In this document: piece after piece, positions 8,025 through 17,975 of the stretch
How the letters are laid out: every line of letters starts with the position of its first letter
Position numbering within the stretch: position 1 is the stretch's first letter
Assembly (NCBI GenBank): GCA_008086245.1
Contig: VSIX01000004.1
Span: forward strand, 20,681-84,680
Direction: 5' to 3'
Length of the DNA: 64,000 nucleotides
Source: Candidatus Mcinerneyibacterium aminivorans
GTDB lineage: Bacteria > Macinerneyibacteriota > Macinerneyibacteria > Macinerneyibacteriales > Macinerneyibacteriaceae
Notes under the pieces: model-generated
The model's database searches: none
What the model was told of the DNA's origin: nothing
Seen by the model: only the letters and a program-made list of their open reading frames with translations
Position numbers and translations under genes: made by a program

Positions 8025-9653
8025 ATAAAGCTATTTAATTTTGAAGAAAATTTTGAATTTATTAACAAAGTAAGAGATAAAGTATCAGGAAAAAACAGAT
8101 ATAAATATCTGGTTCTTTTAATAGTTTCATTTATTACAATATATTGGGTGATTTGCTCTCTTTTAGATAGTATAATTTATGAAAAAAATAGTTTTATTAA
8201 AGAGTTGATTTTTCCCCATAAATATGAACTGTATCATAGACTATCTGTAGCAATTTTGTTGATTATATTGGGTATTGTTTTATACGGATTTTTGAAAAAA
8301 GTTTCGGAAAATATAATTAATATTGCAGATAGGTATGATGAAATATTTAATTATCATACGGATGGAATAGCTATATATAAAGTTATAAATGGCGGTAAAA
8401 ATTTTATAATTAAAGATATTAATAAAACTGCTGAAAAAATTGAAAAAGTAAAAAAGGAGAATATTTTAGGCAAAAAGGTAACGGAGGTTTTTCCAGGGGT
8501 TCAAGATTATGGTTTGTTAAAAATTTTCAGAAGGGTCTGGAAGACGGGGAAATCGGAACATTACCCTATAAAGGAATATAAGGATAAAAGACTATCAGGA
8601 TGGAGAGAAAACCATGTATATAAACTTTCTGGAGATTATATAGTTGCTGAATTCCAGGATAGAACAAAGGAAAAAATACTTGAGAACAAGTTGAAAAAAA
8701 GTGAGGATAAATTCAGAACAATATTTGAATCTGCACCAATATCCATATGGGTGGAGGATTTTTCGTGTTTAAAAAAAGAGATTGAAAGGATTAAACGCGA
8801 AGAAAATAGCGATATAGACGAATATATGAAAAAAAATCCAGAATTTGTTAAAAAAGCGGGAAGCCTTATTAAGATTAAAGATGTTAATCCAAATACATTA
8901 AAAATGTATAATGCAGATGACAAAAAGGAGCTTCTTGGGTCTTTAAATATAGTTCTACCAGATAAATCAGCTGAAATATTAAGAGAAGAGATTGTAGCTA
9001 TTTCGGAAGAAGTGAATTATTTTGAGGGTGAAACTATTAATAAAACTCTTGATGGAGAGGAGCTTAATATTTTATTAACTATGGCACTTCCAAGAGAGTC
9101 TAAGAAATATGATAATGTAATTGTTACAAATATGGATATAACAAGAATCAAAGAAATGGAAAAAAAACTTAAAGAAAAGGCAAAAAGAGATGGTTTAACA
9201 GATCTTTATAATCATGAAACAATTATTAGGCAACTTGATTATGAAATTGAGCGGGAAAATAGATATAATCTACAATTATCAATAGCAATGTGTGATATAG
9301 ATGATTTTAAAAAAATTAATGATAATTACGGTCATCAAACAGGTGATGATATTCTGAAAAGGTTGGCTTTTATATTAGAAGAAAATGTAAGAAATGTTGA
9401 TATTGTCGGAAGGTACGGGGGAGAAGAGTTTTTGATTATATTCCCCCATACAAGCTGTAATCAAGCATATAAGGTGTGTGAAAGAATTAGAAAAGAAATT
9501 AAGAAGAAGGAAAAAATAACTGTAAGTATTGGAGTTGTAGAGTTGAAAAATGAAAACTGCAAGGAATTTATTAAAAAAGCTGATGATTTGCTGTATAATG
9601 CAAAAAATAGTGGGAAGGATTGTATCTGTAGCTGTCTTGATAAAAAAGGATAA
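8025..9653 (+). CDS. Membrane-associated PAS-PAS-GGDEF diguanylate cyclase (probable ATA start)
   Basis: A conventional start exists only at GTG 8148, but the frame is open upstream to a stop at 8007 and encodes LFNFEENFEFINKVRDKVSG plus the first half of a transmembrane segment that GTG 8148 would cut in two. AAGGAG at 8013-8018 sits 6 bases before ATA 8025, so I infer a rare ATA (or ATT 8022) start and 542 residues. Order: two membrane helices (~27-50 and ~70-90), two PAS domains (~100-215, ~225-375), then GGDEF (~380-540). The active site is GGEEF, and RNVD five residues before it is an intact inhibitory site. It should make cyclic di-GMP. Confidence 0.85.
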   Translation: MKLFNFEENFEFINKVRDKVSGKNRYKYLVLLIVSFITIYWVICSLLDSIIYEKNSFIKELIFPHKYELYHRLSVAILLIILGIVLYGFLKKVSENIINIADRYDEIFNYHTDGIAIYKVINGGKNFIIKDINKTAEKIEKVKKENILGKKVTEVFPGVQDYGLLKIFRRVWKTGKSEHYPIKEYKDKRLSGWRENHVYKLSGDYIVAEFQDRTKEKILENKLKKSEDKFRTIFESAPISIWVEDFSCLKKEIERIKREENSDIDEYMKKNPEFVKKAGSLIKIKDVNPNTLKMYNADDKKELLGSLNIVLPDKSAEILREEIVAISEEVNYFEGETINKTLDGEELNILLTMALPRESKKYDNVIVTNMDITRIKEMEKKLKEKAKRDGLTDLYNHETIIRQLDYEIERENRYNLQLSIAMCDIDDFKKINDNYGHQTGDDILKRLAFILEENVRNVDIVGRYGGEEFLIIFPHTSCNQAYKVCERIRKEIKKKEKITVSIGVVELKNENCKEFIKKADDLLYNAKNSGKDCICSCLDKKG

Positions 9654-9654
9654 A

Positions 9655-9939
9655 GTGATTGCTGTGTCTAATTTTGTATATATTGTAAGATGCAGAGATA
9701 ACACTCTTTATACAGGATGGACTACTAATTTAAAAAGAAGACTTAATGAGCACAATAAAGAAAAAGGTGCAAAATATACCAGAGGGAGAACTCCAGTAAA
9801 ACTGGTATATTATGAGAAATTAAACAGTAAGAGCAGAGCATTAAAAAGGGAACATGAGATAAAAAAAATGAAAAAAATTCAGAAAGAAGAGCTTGTTAAT
9901 AATTTCAATCAGGAGTTGGAAGTTTTTAACAGAAGGTAA
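9655..9939 (+). CDS. GIY-YIG nuclease superfamily protein (UPF0213/YhbQ-like)
   Basis: Start GTG 9655, four bases after AAGGA and two bases after the cyclase stop, gives 94 residues; the longer frame inside the cyclase gene is not needed. The sequence has the GIY-YIG core as NFVYIVRCRDNTLYTGWTTN, then KRRLNEHN and KYTRGRTPVKLVYYE, the usual full length of the small UPF0213 proteins. The fold is a DNA nuclease fold, but the cellular role of these single-domain proteins is poorly defined. Spacing suggests translational coupling to the upstream cyclase. Confidence 0.85.
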   Translation: MIAVSNFVYIVRCRDNTLYTGWTTNLKRRLNEHNKEKGAKYTRGRTPVKLVYYEKLNSKSRALKREHEIKKMKKIQKEELVNNFNQELEVFNRR

Positions 9940-9949
9940 AAAGCGTGGT

Positions 9950-12385
9950 TTACTTAATTTCTAATCCTATGAGAGTAATATCATCATTCATGTATTTTAT
10001 TTTCTTTTCGGTTTTTATCCAGTGGATAATTGATTTTATAAGGCTGTTGGATACATCATATATAGTGTTTTCTCCATTTTTTACTATTATATTTTTGACT
10101 CTTGATTCTCCAAAAATTTCTCCTTTGTTGTTAAATGCTTCTATTATTCCATCGGTATAAAGAATGATTTTATCCCCCTTTTTCACATTAATGGATATCT
10201 CATCGTATTCCTCTTTTTCATTGTATCCTATTAGCATTCCTTTTGCTATAAATTCAGCCAGACTTTTTTCTTCCTTTTTATATATATAAATGGGAGGGTG
10301 ACCGGCACTTGCATATATTACCTTATTTTTTTCAAGGTCTACAAGCATATATCCCGCTGTAATAAATCTTCCCTTGATTTTATCGGATAAAATATTATTT
10401 AATCTTCTTATTAATTCTTTTGGGTCCTGTGCATATTTTTTAAGAGTAAAAAAAGCTATTTTAATCATCGAAGCTATCAATGCAGCAGGGATACCGTGAC
10501 CAGAAACATCGGAGATAAATATACCAAATTTATTCTCATCAATAACATGAAAATCATAGAAATCACCACCTACCTGTTCCATTGGAATATATTTTGCATC
10601 TACAGTTACATGGTTTAAATGGGGCACCGTTTTGGGAATAATTGAATCCTGTATTTTTTTTGCGATTGCGAGTTCTTTATTTATAATGCTTAAAAATCCT
10701 TTAACCTTGTTTTTCTCCCTGTTAATTATATATATAAGTATTGAAATGATAAAAAAAACTACTATTAGAATTCCCATTATCCATCTCTGTCTGGTAATTT
10801 CAAGTTTGTTTATTCTTTTATCCTTTTCTAAAAGAGCAATGGCTTTTTCTCTATTCTTAATTTCATAGTTAAGCTGGATAGAAGAAGTTTTTTGAAGCAT
10901 CCTGTTTTTATAGTCCTGTATTTTTATGTATTCATTGTAATATTTATTTGATTTTTCTAAGTCGTTGTTTAACAGATATATTGAAGCGATTTCTCTTACT
11001 ACTTTTGAAATAAGATTTTTCTCTCCTAGGGCATTTAAAGTTTTATAGGAATCAAATAAATAGATTAATGATTTATTATAGTTTTTCTGGTCTTTATAAT
11101 ATAACGCGGTGTTAAATAGAATATCCGCTCTGTACATTTTATTTATTTTATTTGTATAGGAGAGTGCTTTGTTTATCTCAACAAATTGTTTATTTAATTC
11201 ATTTTTTTTCCTGAATATGATAGATCGATATAAATGAATGTTTGCAATTTCATTGCCATACATCGGTTCTTTAGCTAAAGATTCTGCATATTTTAATCTT
11301 TTTTCTGCTTCTTCTATTTTATCCTGCTGAATTAGTGATTTGGCGATATTTACTGTAGAAGCTGCAATAATATGAGTGTTGTCGGATTCCAGGCTGGTTT
11401 TAATAGCTTTTTTATAATATTTAATAGCTTCGGTATAATTTCCCATATCATAGTATATTTCTCCAATATTATCAATTATATAAGCATTCCTTCTTCCTAT
11501 TCCCGATTGGATTTCTAATGCTTTGAGATATGAAAGAAGAGCATTATAGGTGTCTCCTATTATTTTATATGCCCATCCAATATTGTTTAACACAACGACT
11601 TGAAATCTTTCATTCCCCATTTTTTTAAACATTTCATAGCTAACATGATAAATTTCTAAAGATTCTTCAATTTTTCCATCTTCGAATAAAAGCAAAGCTT
11701 TATTAAACTGGAGTAATGTTTTGATGTAAATAATGTCTGATTTTTTAAATTTTTCAATCATTAGATCGGTTAGTATTTTTGCTTTTTGATGATCATTTTG
11801 TATATAAAAATTTATTAAAGGAAGAGTTATTACACCCAGATCAAATAAGTAACTAGATTCCTCGATATTTTTTACTGATGTAAGAATAAAATTAAAGTTT
11901 TCCTGCTTGTTTTGAAGTAATAAAATAAATTCACTGCTTATGTTATATAAATTAATCAGGGAGCTGCTGTTAATTTTTTGGGCTATACTTAAGGATTTAT
12001 TTAAATAATACCTGGCTTCTTTATAATTTTTCTTATTATTTAATAACAGGCACCTGTAGTATAATAATAAAGAATGATATTCATTTGGAGTATTTTGAGC
12101 ATATTTATAAATTGTGCTGTCAAGAATTGCCTCAATATCAGGATGCTCTGAAGCTAGAAGTATTCTTATTGAGTCCATGACTCCCCTGTCATAATTTATT
12201 TTTAATGATTTCTTATAAGCATTATGAGCTTTAGTATGAGCACATTTAGGCTGTCCTTCCATCCAGCAGTTAAAGGCAACTTCTATTTCTCTATTAATTT
12301 CTTTATACTCTCCAGCAGTATTAGCCAGTGATTTGCTTATTATTGAAATTATAAAAAAAACTAATAATAATTTAAAATATTTCAT
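9950..12385 (-). CDS. TPR-repeat membrane protein with SpoIIE-type PP2C phosphatase domain
   Basis: An 811-residue protein. Signal/anchor at 1-21, then a long array of tetratricopeptide repeats (~60-490; for example NNIGWAYKIIGDTYNALLSY), a transmembrane helix (~533-553, GILIVVFFIISILIYII), and a cytoplasmic SpoIIE/PP2C phosphatase domain (~575-811). Metal-binding motifs are intact: GGDFYDF, SDVSGHG, LYTDGI and MNDDITLI. The layout is an extracytoplasmic TPR sensor controlling a Ser/Thr phosphatase, which in known systems acts on anti-anti-sigma (STAS) proteins. No STAS protein or anti-sigma kinase is next to it. It converges with the GIY-YIG gene and diverges from the S9 peptidase. Confidence 0.85.
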   Translation of the reverse strand: MKYFKLLLVFFIISIISKSLANTAGEYKEINREIEVAFNCWMEGQPKCAHTKAHNAYKKSLKINYDRGVMDSIRILLASEHPDIEAILDSTIYKYAQNTPNEYHSLLLYYRCLLLNNKKNYKEARYYLNKSLSIAQKINSSSLINLYNISSEFILLLQNKQENFNFILTSVKNIEESSYLFDLGVITLPLINFYIQNDHQKAKILTDLMIEKFKKSDIIYIKTLLQFNKALLLFEDGKIEESLEIYHVSYEMFKKMGNERFQVVVLNNIGWAYKIIGDTYNALLSYLKALEIQSGIGRRNAYIIDNIGEIYYDMGNYTEAIKYYKKAIKTSLESDNTHIIAASTVNIAKSLIQQDKIEEAEKRLKYAESLAKEPMYGNEIANIHLYRSIIFRKKNELNKQFVEINKALSYTNKINKMYRADILFNTALYYKDQKNYNKSLIYLFDSYKTLNALGEKNLISKVVREIASIYLLNNDLEKSNKYYNEYIKIQDYKNRMLQKTSSIQLNYEIKNREKAIALLEKDKRINKLEITRQRWIMGILIVVFFIISILIYIINREKNKVKGFLSIINKELAIAKKIQDSIIPKTVPHLNHVTVDAKYIPMEQVGGDFYDFHVIDENKFGIFISDVSGHGIPAALIASMIKIAFFTLKKYAQDPKELIRRLNNILSDKIKGRFITAGYMLVDLEKNKVIYASAGHPPIYIYKKEEKSLAEFIAKGMLIGYNEKEEYDEISINVKKGDKIILYTDGIIEAFNNKGEIFGESRVKNIIVKNGENTIYDVSNSLIKSIIHWIKTEKKIKYMNDDITLIGLEIK

Positions 12386-12548
12386 ATATTAAATATGTTT
12401 CTTTTTATTAAAAAGTCAATATTATATAAAAATTATATATAAAATATTCTTTGAAGAATACAGCAAAATAATCTATAATAAAATTTGTTTTAGGGATATA
12501 AGAATATTTTTGTGGTAATTTTGTATAAAAAGTTGTAAAGGAGTTATT

Positions 12549-14546
12549 ATGAATCAAAAAAGAGATATTAAACCCGAAGATTTATATGATTTTGAATTAA
12601 TATCAGGACCTGAACTTTCAAAAGACGGTAAAACTGCTGTATTTGAAAAACAATGGGTTGATAAAAATAGTGAAAAAATATATAAGAATTTATATCTATT
12701 AAATACAGAAAATCAAGAGATTAGCAGGTTTACAACCGGTAAGCAATTAGATATGAATCCAAAATGGTCAAATGATGGGGAAAAAATTGCTTTTCTTTCA
12801 AATAGGGAAGATGAAAAACAATTTCAGTTATATTTAATACCTGCAAATGGTGGAGAAGCTGTGAAATTAACAGATTTAAATGGTATATTCGGTGAAATTG
12901 TCTGGTCACCTAATGACAAAGAAATTGTTTTTACCTTTTCAAAAAAGGATGAAAAATTACTAGAAATGGAAGAAGATGACAGCTCTAAAGGTCTAACGCA
13001 AAGAACAATTACAGATATGTTTTACAAAAATAATGGTCAGGGGTTTTTGTACAGGGATAAGATGCATCTCTGGAAAATTAACATTGAAAATTTAAATATT
13101 AAACAGCTTACTTCAAATAATAAATTTTCTGAAAACAATCCAGTATGGGACAATAAGGGGGATACTATTTATTTTCTATCCAACCGGGATGAGAATCCTG
13201 AAAAAAATCCATATCTATCAGACATATGCAAAATTGATTCAGAGGGGGAAAATTTAGAAGTGCTTGATTCCAGAAGGGGAAGCAAACATAGCTTAAATAT
13301 ATCGCCCAATGGTAATTATTTGTCATATGTTGGTTTTGAGATTAAAGAAAAATATGTAAAATTAGATAGGCTCTGGATTATGGATGTTAGGACAAATAAA
13401 GAAATGTGTCTTACCGAGGAATATGATAGAAATATCGGGAGTCATACACTTGGAGATATGGGTGAAGCAACTTTTAGGACACCGGTGTGGAGCAGGGATT
13501 CTCAGAATTTATATGTTCAAATGACTGAACATGGTAAAGTGACTTTAAATAAAGTAGAAATAAGGGATAAAAGAATAAAAAGGATAATTAACAAAAAAGG
13601 TGTTGTTGGAAAATTTTCTGTAAATAATGATGAAATATACTATTATTTCAAAAGTTTTACCGATCCCAATCAGCTGTATAAGTACAACACAAAAAGTGGA
13701 GAGGATAGCAGGTTAACTGAAATAAATAGAAAAATTTTGGATAAGATTAATCTAAAAGAGCCTGAAGAGGTCTGGTTAGAAAATGAGGATTCTAAAAAGC
13801 TTCAGGGCTGGATACTGAAACCACCTAAATTTGATAAGAATAAAGAATATCCTTCAATCCTGGAAATACATGGCGGACCCCGCGCTCAATATGGATGGGG
13901 ATTTATGCATGAATTTCATTATCTTGCTTCTAAAAATTATATAATTTACTTTTCTAATCCCCGGGGAGGAGATGGATACGGACAGAAACATATGGAAGCA
14001 ATTGATAATCAGTGGGGGACAGTTGATTATAAGGATTTAATGAGCTGGACTGATTATATGGAAAATAAGGATTATATTGATAAGAAAAGAATGGGAGTAA
14101 CCGGAGGAAGCTATGGGGGATACATGACCAACTGGATAATCACCCATACAGATAGATTCAAAGCTGCAGTTACTCAAAGATGTGTTAGTAATTTAATAAG
14201 TTTCTGGGGCTCAAGCGATATGAACTGGTTAACCCAGATTTTGTTTGGCAGCCTTAAAGCTCCCTGGGATGATTTTGATAACTACTGGAATCAATCACCA
14301 ATGAAGTATATGGATAATGTAGAAACTCCCACTATGGTTATACATAGTGAAAATGACCTAAGGTGTGATATAGAGCAGGCCGAACAGGTGTTCACCGCTT
14401 TAAAATATCGGGGGGTTGAAACAAAATTTGTAAGGTTCCCGGAAGAAAATCACGGTTTATCAAGAAATGGAAGAACTGATAGAAGAATTTCAAGACTGAA
14501 AAATATACTTGAATGGTTTGAGAAATATTTAAAAGACAAGGGTTAA
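12549..14546 (+). CDS. S9 family prolyl oligopeptidase-type serine peptidase
   Basis: A 665-residue protein without a signal peptide, so probably cytoplasmic. The N-terminal ~400 residues form a beta-propeller with repeats such as PKWSNDGEKIAFLSNR and VWSPNDKEIVFTFS. The C-terminal ~250 residues are the alpha/beta hydrolase domain with nucleophile GGSYGGYM (Ser521), acid in HSENDLRCDIEQ and His in EENHGLS. This is the architecture of acylaminoacyl-peptidases and dipeptidyl peptidases, which trim short peptides. Start ATG behind AAAGGAG. The histidine kinase follows 12 bases later, suggesting co-transcription. Confidence 0.9.
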   Translation: MNQKRDIKPEDLYDFELISGPELSKDGKTAVFEKQWVDKNSEKIYKNLYLLNTENQEISRFTTGKQLDMNPKWSNDGEKIAFLSNREDEKQFQLYLIPANGGEAVKLTDLNGIFGEIVWSPNDKEIVFTFSKKDEKLLEMEEDDSSKGLTQRTITDMFYKNNGQGFLYRDKMHLWKINIENLNIKQLTSNNKFSENNPVWDNKGDTIYFLSNRDENPEKNPYLSDICKIDSEGENLEVLDSRRGSKHSLNISPNGNYLSYVGFEIKEKYVKLDRLWIMDVRTNKEMCLTEEYDRNIGSHTLGDMGEATFRTPVWSRDSQNLYVQMTEHGKVTLNKVEIRDKRIKRIINKKGVVGKFSVNNDEIYYYFKSFTDPNQLYKYNTKSGEDSRLTEINRKILDKINLKEPEEVWLENEDSKKLQGWILKPPKFDKNKEYPSILEIHGGPRAQYGWGFMHEFHYLASKNYIIYFSNPRGGDGYGQKHMEAIDNQWGTVDYKDLMSWTDYMENKDYIDKKRMGVTGGSYGGYMTNWIITHTDRFKAAVTQRCVSNLISFWGSSDMNWLTQILFGSLKAPWDDFDNYWNQSPMKYMDNVETPTMVIHSENDLRCDIEQAEQVFTALKYRGVETKFVRFPEENHGLSRNGRTDRRISRLKNILEWFEKYLKDKG

Positions 14547-14558
14547 AAGAGGTAAAAG

Positions 14559-17015
14559 GTGAGTTTGAAAAATAAAATAATTATAATATTTACAACTATT
14601 GCTTTGATTTTCTCTTCCATTTTAATTATTAATTCTTACAAAAATTATAAAAAAGATTTTATTGAGAATCTAAAGAAAAATTCAATTGATATTGCCAAAC
14701 TGGGTTCTAAAAATATTGATGCAGAAAAATGTAAAGAATTAATTAAAAAAATTGGTATTGAGCCTGGTAGTTATTCTGAAGTAGATAGTTCCAGTAGATA
14801 CCTTATATCAAAAGAAAAAATTTATAATATTGAATTGGATAGCTCCTACCAGGAGATTGTTGGACAGCTAAATAGTATTAAGAATTTAAAAAGTGAATAT
14901 GTTTTATATGCTTATATTTTAATACCTACGGGCAATGAAAAATATGCAAGAATACTGGTTGATGCCGATCTGCCCAGAAGAACTGTAAAAAAGGACTTAA
15001 AAAGTTTCGAAGAAACTAAATTAATCGCACATATTGGAAAACTTTATGATATTTCTAATCAACCAACAACAGTATCTGCATTAAAGAAAAGAAATGTAGG
15101 AATAACCGATTCCTTTATATATGACAGGGAGTATAAGTCCAAATCTATTATGGTATTTGCTCCAATTAGGGATGAAAATAACAATTATATTGCTACACTG
15201 GGATTGGATTTTTCAGATAAAATGATAAATCAAATATTACATAAAAATATATTTATCAACATCATCACTTCTATTTTATTAACTGTTGGAGTAATAATTA
15301 TTATAATTTTTTCATCTTCTTTTATAACAAAACCCCTTGAAAATATTACACGGGCCACCAAAAAGGTAAAAAATCAGCAGTATGATTTTGATCTTCCAGT
15401 AAAAAGAAATGACGATATTGGTATTTTAGCCTCTAATTTTGAAAGTATGGCAGGCAGAATTAAAACCTATGAAGAGAAAATGACGAATTTAAATAATAAA
15501 CTGAAAATTGAAAATGAAGAATTAATGATTACCTTGAAAAGTATTGGTGACGGTGTAATTTCTGTAGATGTTGATGGACAGATAATATTAATGAATGAGG
15601 TTGCTGAAGAATTAACAGGATGGAATTTCGAAGAAACAGTGAATCTAGAACACGATAAAATATTATATTTTTTGAATAAAGATTCTGAAAGAGAAATTGA
15701 AAATCCTATAAGCAGGGTATTAGAGATAAAGCAGAAATATAGAATGAAAAAAAACAATTTGCTTTTATCCAGAGACGGTTCGAAATATTTAATAAACGGT
15801 ACCGCCTCCCCAATCTTTGATAGTAATAACAGCATGATAGGCGTTGTTTTTGTTTTCAAAAATGTCACTGAAATAGAAAAATATAAAAAGGAACTGGAGA
15901 AAAATGAAAAACTTGAATCGATAGCTCATCTGGCAGGGGGAATAGCTCATGACTTTAATAATTATTTAATGGGGGTTCTGGGGAGTATAGATTTAATAAA
16001 AATTATTCTTAAAAGAGATTATGACAGAGATAAATTAGAATCGTTGCTGGATAGTGCCGAAAAATCAGCTAGAAAGGCCAAGGAATTAACAAAGCAGCTT
16101 CTTGTTTTTTCAAAAGGGGGAGAACCTTCTAGAAAACCAATTAATCTGGAAAAACTGCTTAACAAAATTGCCGAAGATGTATTTGGCAGATTCAAAGTTC
16201 AAACTAAAGTTGAAATAAATGAGCATCTTTTTAATATATATGCTGATGGGGGGCAATTAAAGCAGGTTTTCCGAAATATTTTTAAAAATTCACTTGAAGC
16301 AACTGATCATAATGGGTATGTAAACATTTCAGCAGAAAATGTGATGTTACATGAAAGCGATTTAATTCCGGAACTTAAGGGTCAGTATGTAAAGATTCTG
16401 ATTGAAGATAATGGTAAAGGAATAAAAAAGGAGAATCTTAATAAAGTATTTGATCCCTTTTATACTGAAAAACAGAACAGAAATGGGCTCGGTTTATCAA
16501 TTGCATATTCAATTATTGCCAGACATAATGGTGAGATATTAATTGATTCCCAAAAAGGAAAATATACGAAAGTAACAATATATTTGCCAGTTTCCGGGAA
16601 AATTAAAGGAAAATATGCTGTAAATGATTCAAAGAATAAGTATAAAACAAAAATATTAATAGTTGAAGGTAATAAGATTGTAGCTGAAACTCTTGAAAAC
16701 ATACTTATTAATACGGGATGTAAAACTGTTCTGGCTGATACTGGGAAAAAAGCAATAAAAGAATTCAATAAGGCTTTTAAAGAAAATAGAAAGTTCGATT
16801 TGGTTATAGTAGATTATGTATTAAAAGGTGAAGAGAAGGGTGTAGAAATTTTCGAAAAATTAAAAATGGTTGATCCCGAAATCAAAGGAGTAATCTCGAG
16901 CGGTTTTATGAAAAAATCTATTCTTTCAAATTACAAAGAGTATGGTTTTATAGACAAACTGGAAAAACCTTATAAAGTTGAGGATATTTACAATTTACTT
17001 GAAAAAATGTTTTAA
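14559..17015 (+). CDS. Hybrid sensor histidine kinase (HAMP-PAS-HisKA-HATPase-receiver)
   Basis: Start GTG 14559, 818 residues. Order: membrane helix (~6-24), extracytoplasmic sensor (~25-225, ending in a Cache-like DREYKSKSIMVFAPI segment), second helix (~228-252), HAMP (~256-308), PAS (~320-445), HisKA with AGGIAHDFNNYL, HATPase with FRNIFKNSLEA, IEDNGKGI and NGLGLSIAY, and a receiver (~695-818). The receiver keeps the phospho-acceptor Asp (LVIVDYVL) and Lys (LEKPY), but its acidic pair is VEGN, not DD, so metal binding may be weak. No separate response regulator is adjacent. Confidence 0.9.
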   Translation: MSLKNKIIIIFTTIALIFSSILIINSYKNYKKDFIENLKKNSIDIAKLGSKNIDAEKCKELIKKIGIEPGSYSEVDSSSRYLISKEKIYNIELDSSYQEIVGQLNSIKNLKSEYVLYAYILIPTGNEKYARILVDADLPRRTVKKDLKSFEETKLIAHIGKLYDISNQPTTVSALKKRNVGITDSFIYDREYKSKSIMVFAPIRDENNNYIATLGLDFSDKMINQILHKNIFINIITSILLTVGVIIIIIFSSSFITKPLENITRATKKVKNQQYDFDLPVKRNDDIGILASNFESMAGRIKTYEEKMTNLNNKLKIENEELMITLKSIGDGVISVDVDGQIILMNEVAEELTGWNFEETVNLEHDKILYFLNKDSEREIENPISRVLEIKQKYRMKKNNLLLSRDGSKYLINGTASPIFDSNNSMIGVVFVFKNVTEIEKYKKELEKNEKLESIAHLAGGIAHDFNNYLMGVLGSIDLIKIILKRDYDRDKLESLLDSAEKSARKAKELTKQLLVFSKGGEPSRKPINLEKLLNKIAEDVFGRFKVQTKVEINEHLFNIYADGGQLKQVFRNIFKNSLEATDHNGYVNISAENVMLHESDLIPELKGQYVKILIEDNGKGIKKENLNKVFDPFYTEKQNRNGLGLSIAYSIIARHNGEILIDSQKGKYTKVTIYLPVSGKIKGKYAVNDSKNKYKTKILIVEGNKIVAETLENILINTGCKTVLADTGKKAIKEFNKAFKENRKFDLVIVDYVLKGEEKGVEIFEKLKMVDPEIKGVISSGFMKKSILSNYKEYGFIDKLEKPYKVEDIYNLLEKMF

Positions 17016-17107
17016 TGTCGTATTCGATGATAGTTTTGGTTAAGCCTTTATAAAAATAATAATATGAATATAATATGATATAATTATTGGCAAGAAAAGG
17101 AGGTATT

Positions 17108-17938
17108 ATGAGAAAAATTGTAAGTCTTTTTCTTATAACCGGAATTATTATTGGTTTTATTTACTCACAGACTAATTTGAAAAAATTCAAACTGATGAAA
17201 AAAAGCCAAAAAGTATTTAAGACTCCCGAATCCATTAAATATGATCCAGCAAGAAAAGTTATTTATGTATCTAATATTAATGGAGCTCCTACTGAAAGAG
17301 ATGGTAATGGATTTATTTCTAAATTAAATGAAAAAGGTGAAGTTATAGATCTAAAATGGATTACCGGACTGGATGCCCCTAAAGGCATGGGGATATATAA
17401 AAATTATTTGTATGTAACAAATATTTATGAAGTAGTAAAGATTGATATTGAAAGTGAAAGGATCATTAAACGAATTGATATGGGTGGAGAATTCTTAAAT
17501 GATATTGATGTCGATGAAGTAGGGAATGTTTATGTTTCCGACATGACTGATAAAAAAATCTATAAGATAGATCAAAATAATAATTATACCGAATATTTTA
17601 AAAATCAGGCAGTTAAAAGACCCAATGGGTTGAGGGTTTTAAATAACTATTTATATATCGGTTCTGCCGAAAGGGTGTTTAGCCTGGATTTGAAAAGTAA
17701 GGAATTAATTGAATTGTCAAAGGGGTTCAAGAATACAGACGGGATAGTTTTTACAAAAGATAATAACCTTATTGCCTCTAATTTTAATGGAGAATTGTTT
17801 TACTATGATTTTAAAAAGAAAACTAATTACAGCCAGAAGTTGAAGCATGGGTCCGCTGATATCGGGATTATCAGGAAGAAAAATATTTTATTAGTTCCTG
17901 ATTTTGATAAGAGTATTTATTTTTATTGGATTAAATAA
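17108..17938 (+). CDS. Exported SMP-30/NHL-type beta-propeller protein
   Basis: ATG 17108 follows AAGGAGG; the in-frame TTG at 17087 lies before the ribosome site and is rejected. The 276-residue protein has a cleavable signal peptide (KIVSLFLITGIIIGFIYSQ) and then repeated blades like DIDVDEVGNVYVSDMTDKKI and RPNGLRVLNNYLYIG, typical of SMP-30/gluconolactonase and NHL propellers. It should act outside the cytoplasm. Catalytic metal ligands are not obvious, so it may be a binding or scaffold protein and not a lactonase. Confidence 0.75.
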   Translation: MRKIVSLFLITGIIIGFIYSQTNLKKFKLMKKSQKVFKTPESIKYDPARKVIYVSNINGAPTERDGNGFISKLNEKGEVIDLKWITGLDAPKGMGIYKNYLYVTNIYEVVKIDIESERIIKRIDMGGEFLNDIDVDEVGNVYVSDMTDKKIYKIDQNNNYTEYFKNQAVKRPNGLRVLNNYLYIGSAERVFSLDLKSKELIELSKGFKNTDGIVFTKDNNLIASNFNGELFYYDFKKKTNYSQKLKHGSADIGIIRKKNILLVPDFDKSIYFYWIK

Positions 17939-17975
17939 ATATGGAATTTAATATATTTAGTTATTTTAAAAGAGT

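Noticed and set aside
9550-9654. Extended start for the GIY-YIG protein inside the cyclase gene
   Set aside because: GTG 9655 with AAGGA just upstream gives the normal family length; the extension overlaps real GGDEF coding sequence.
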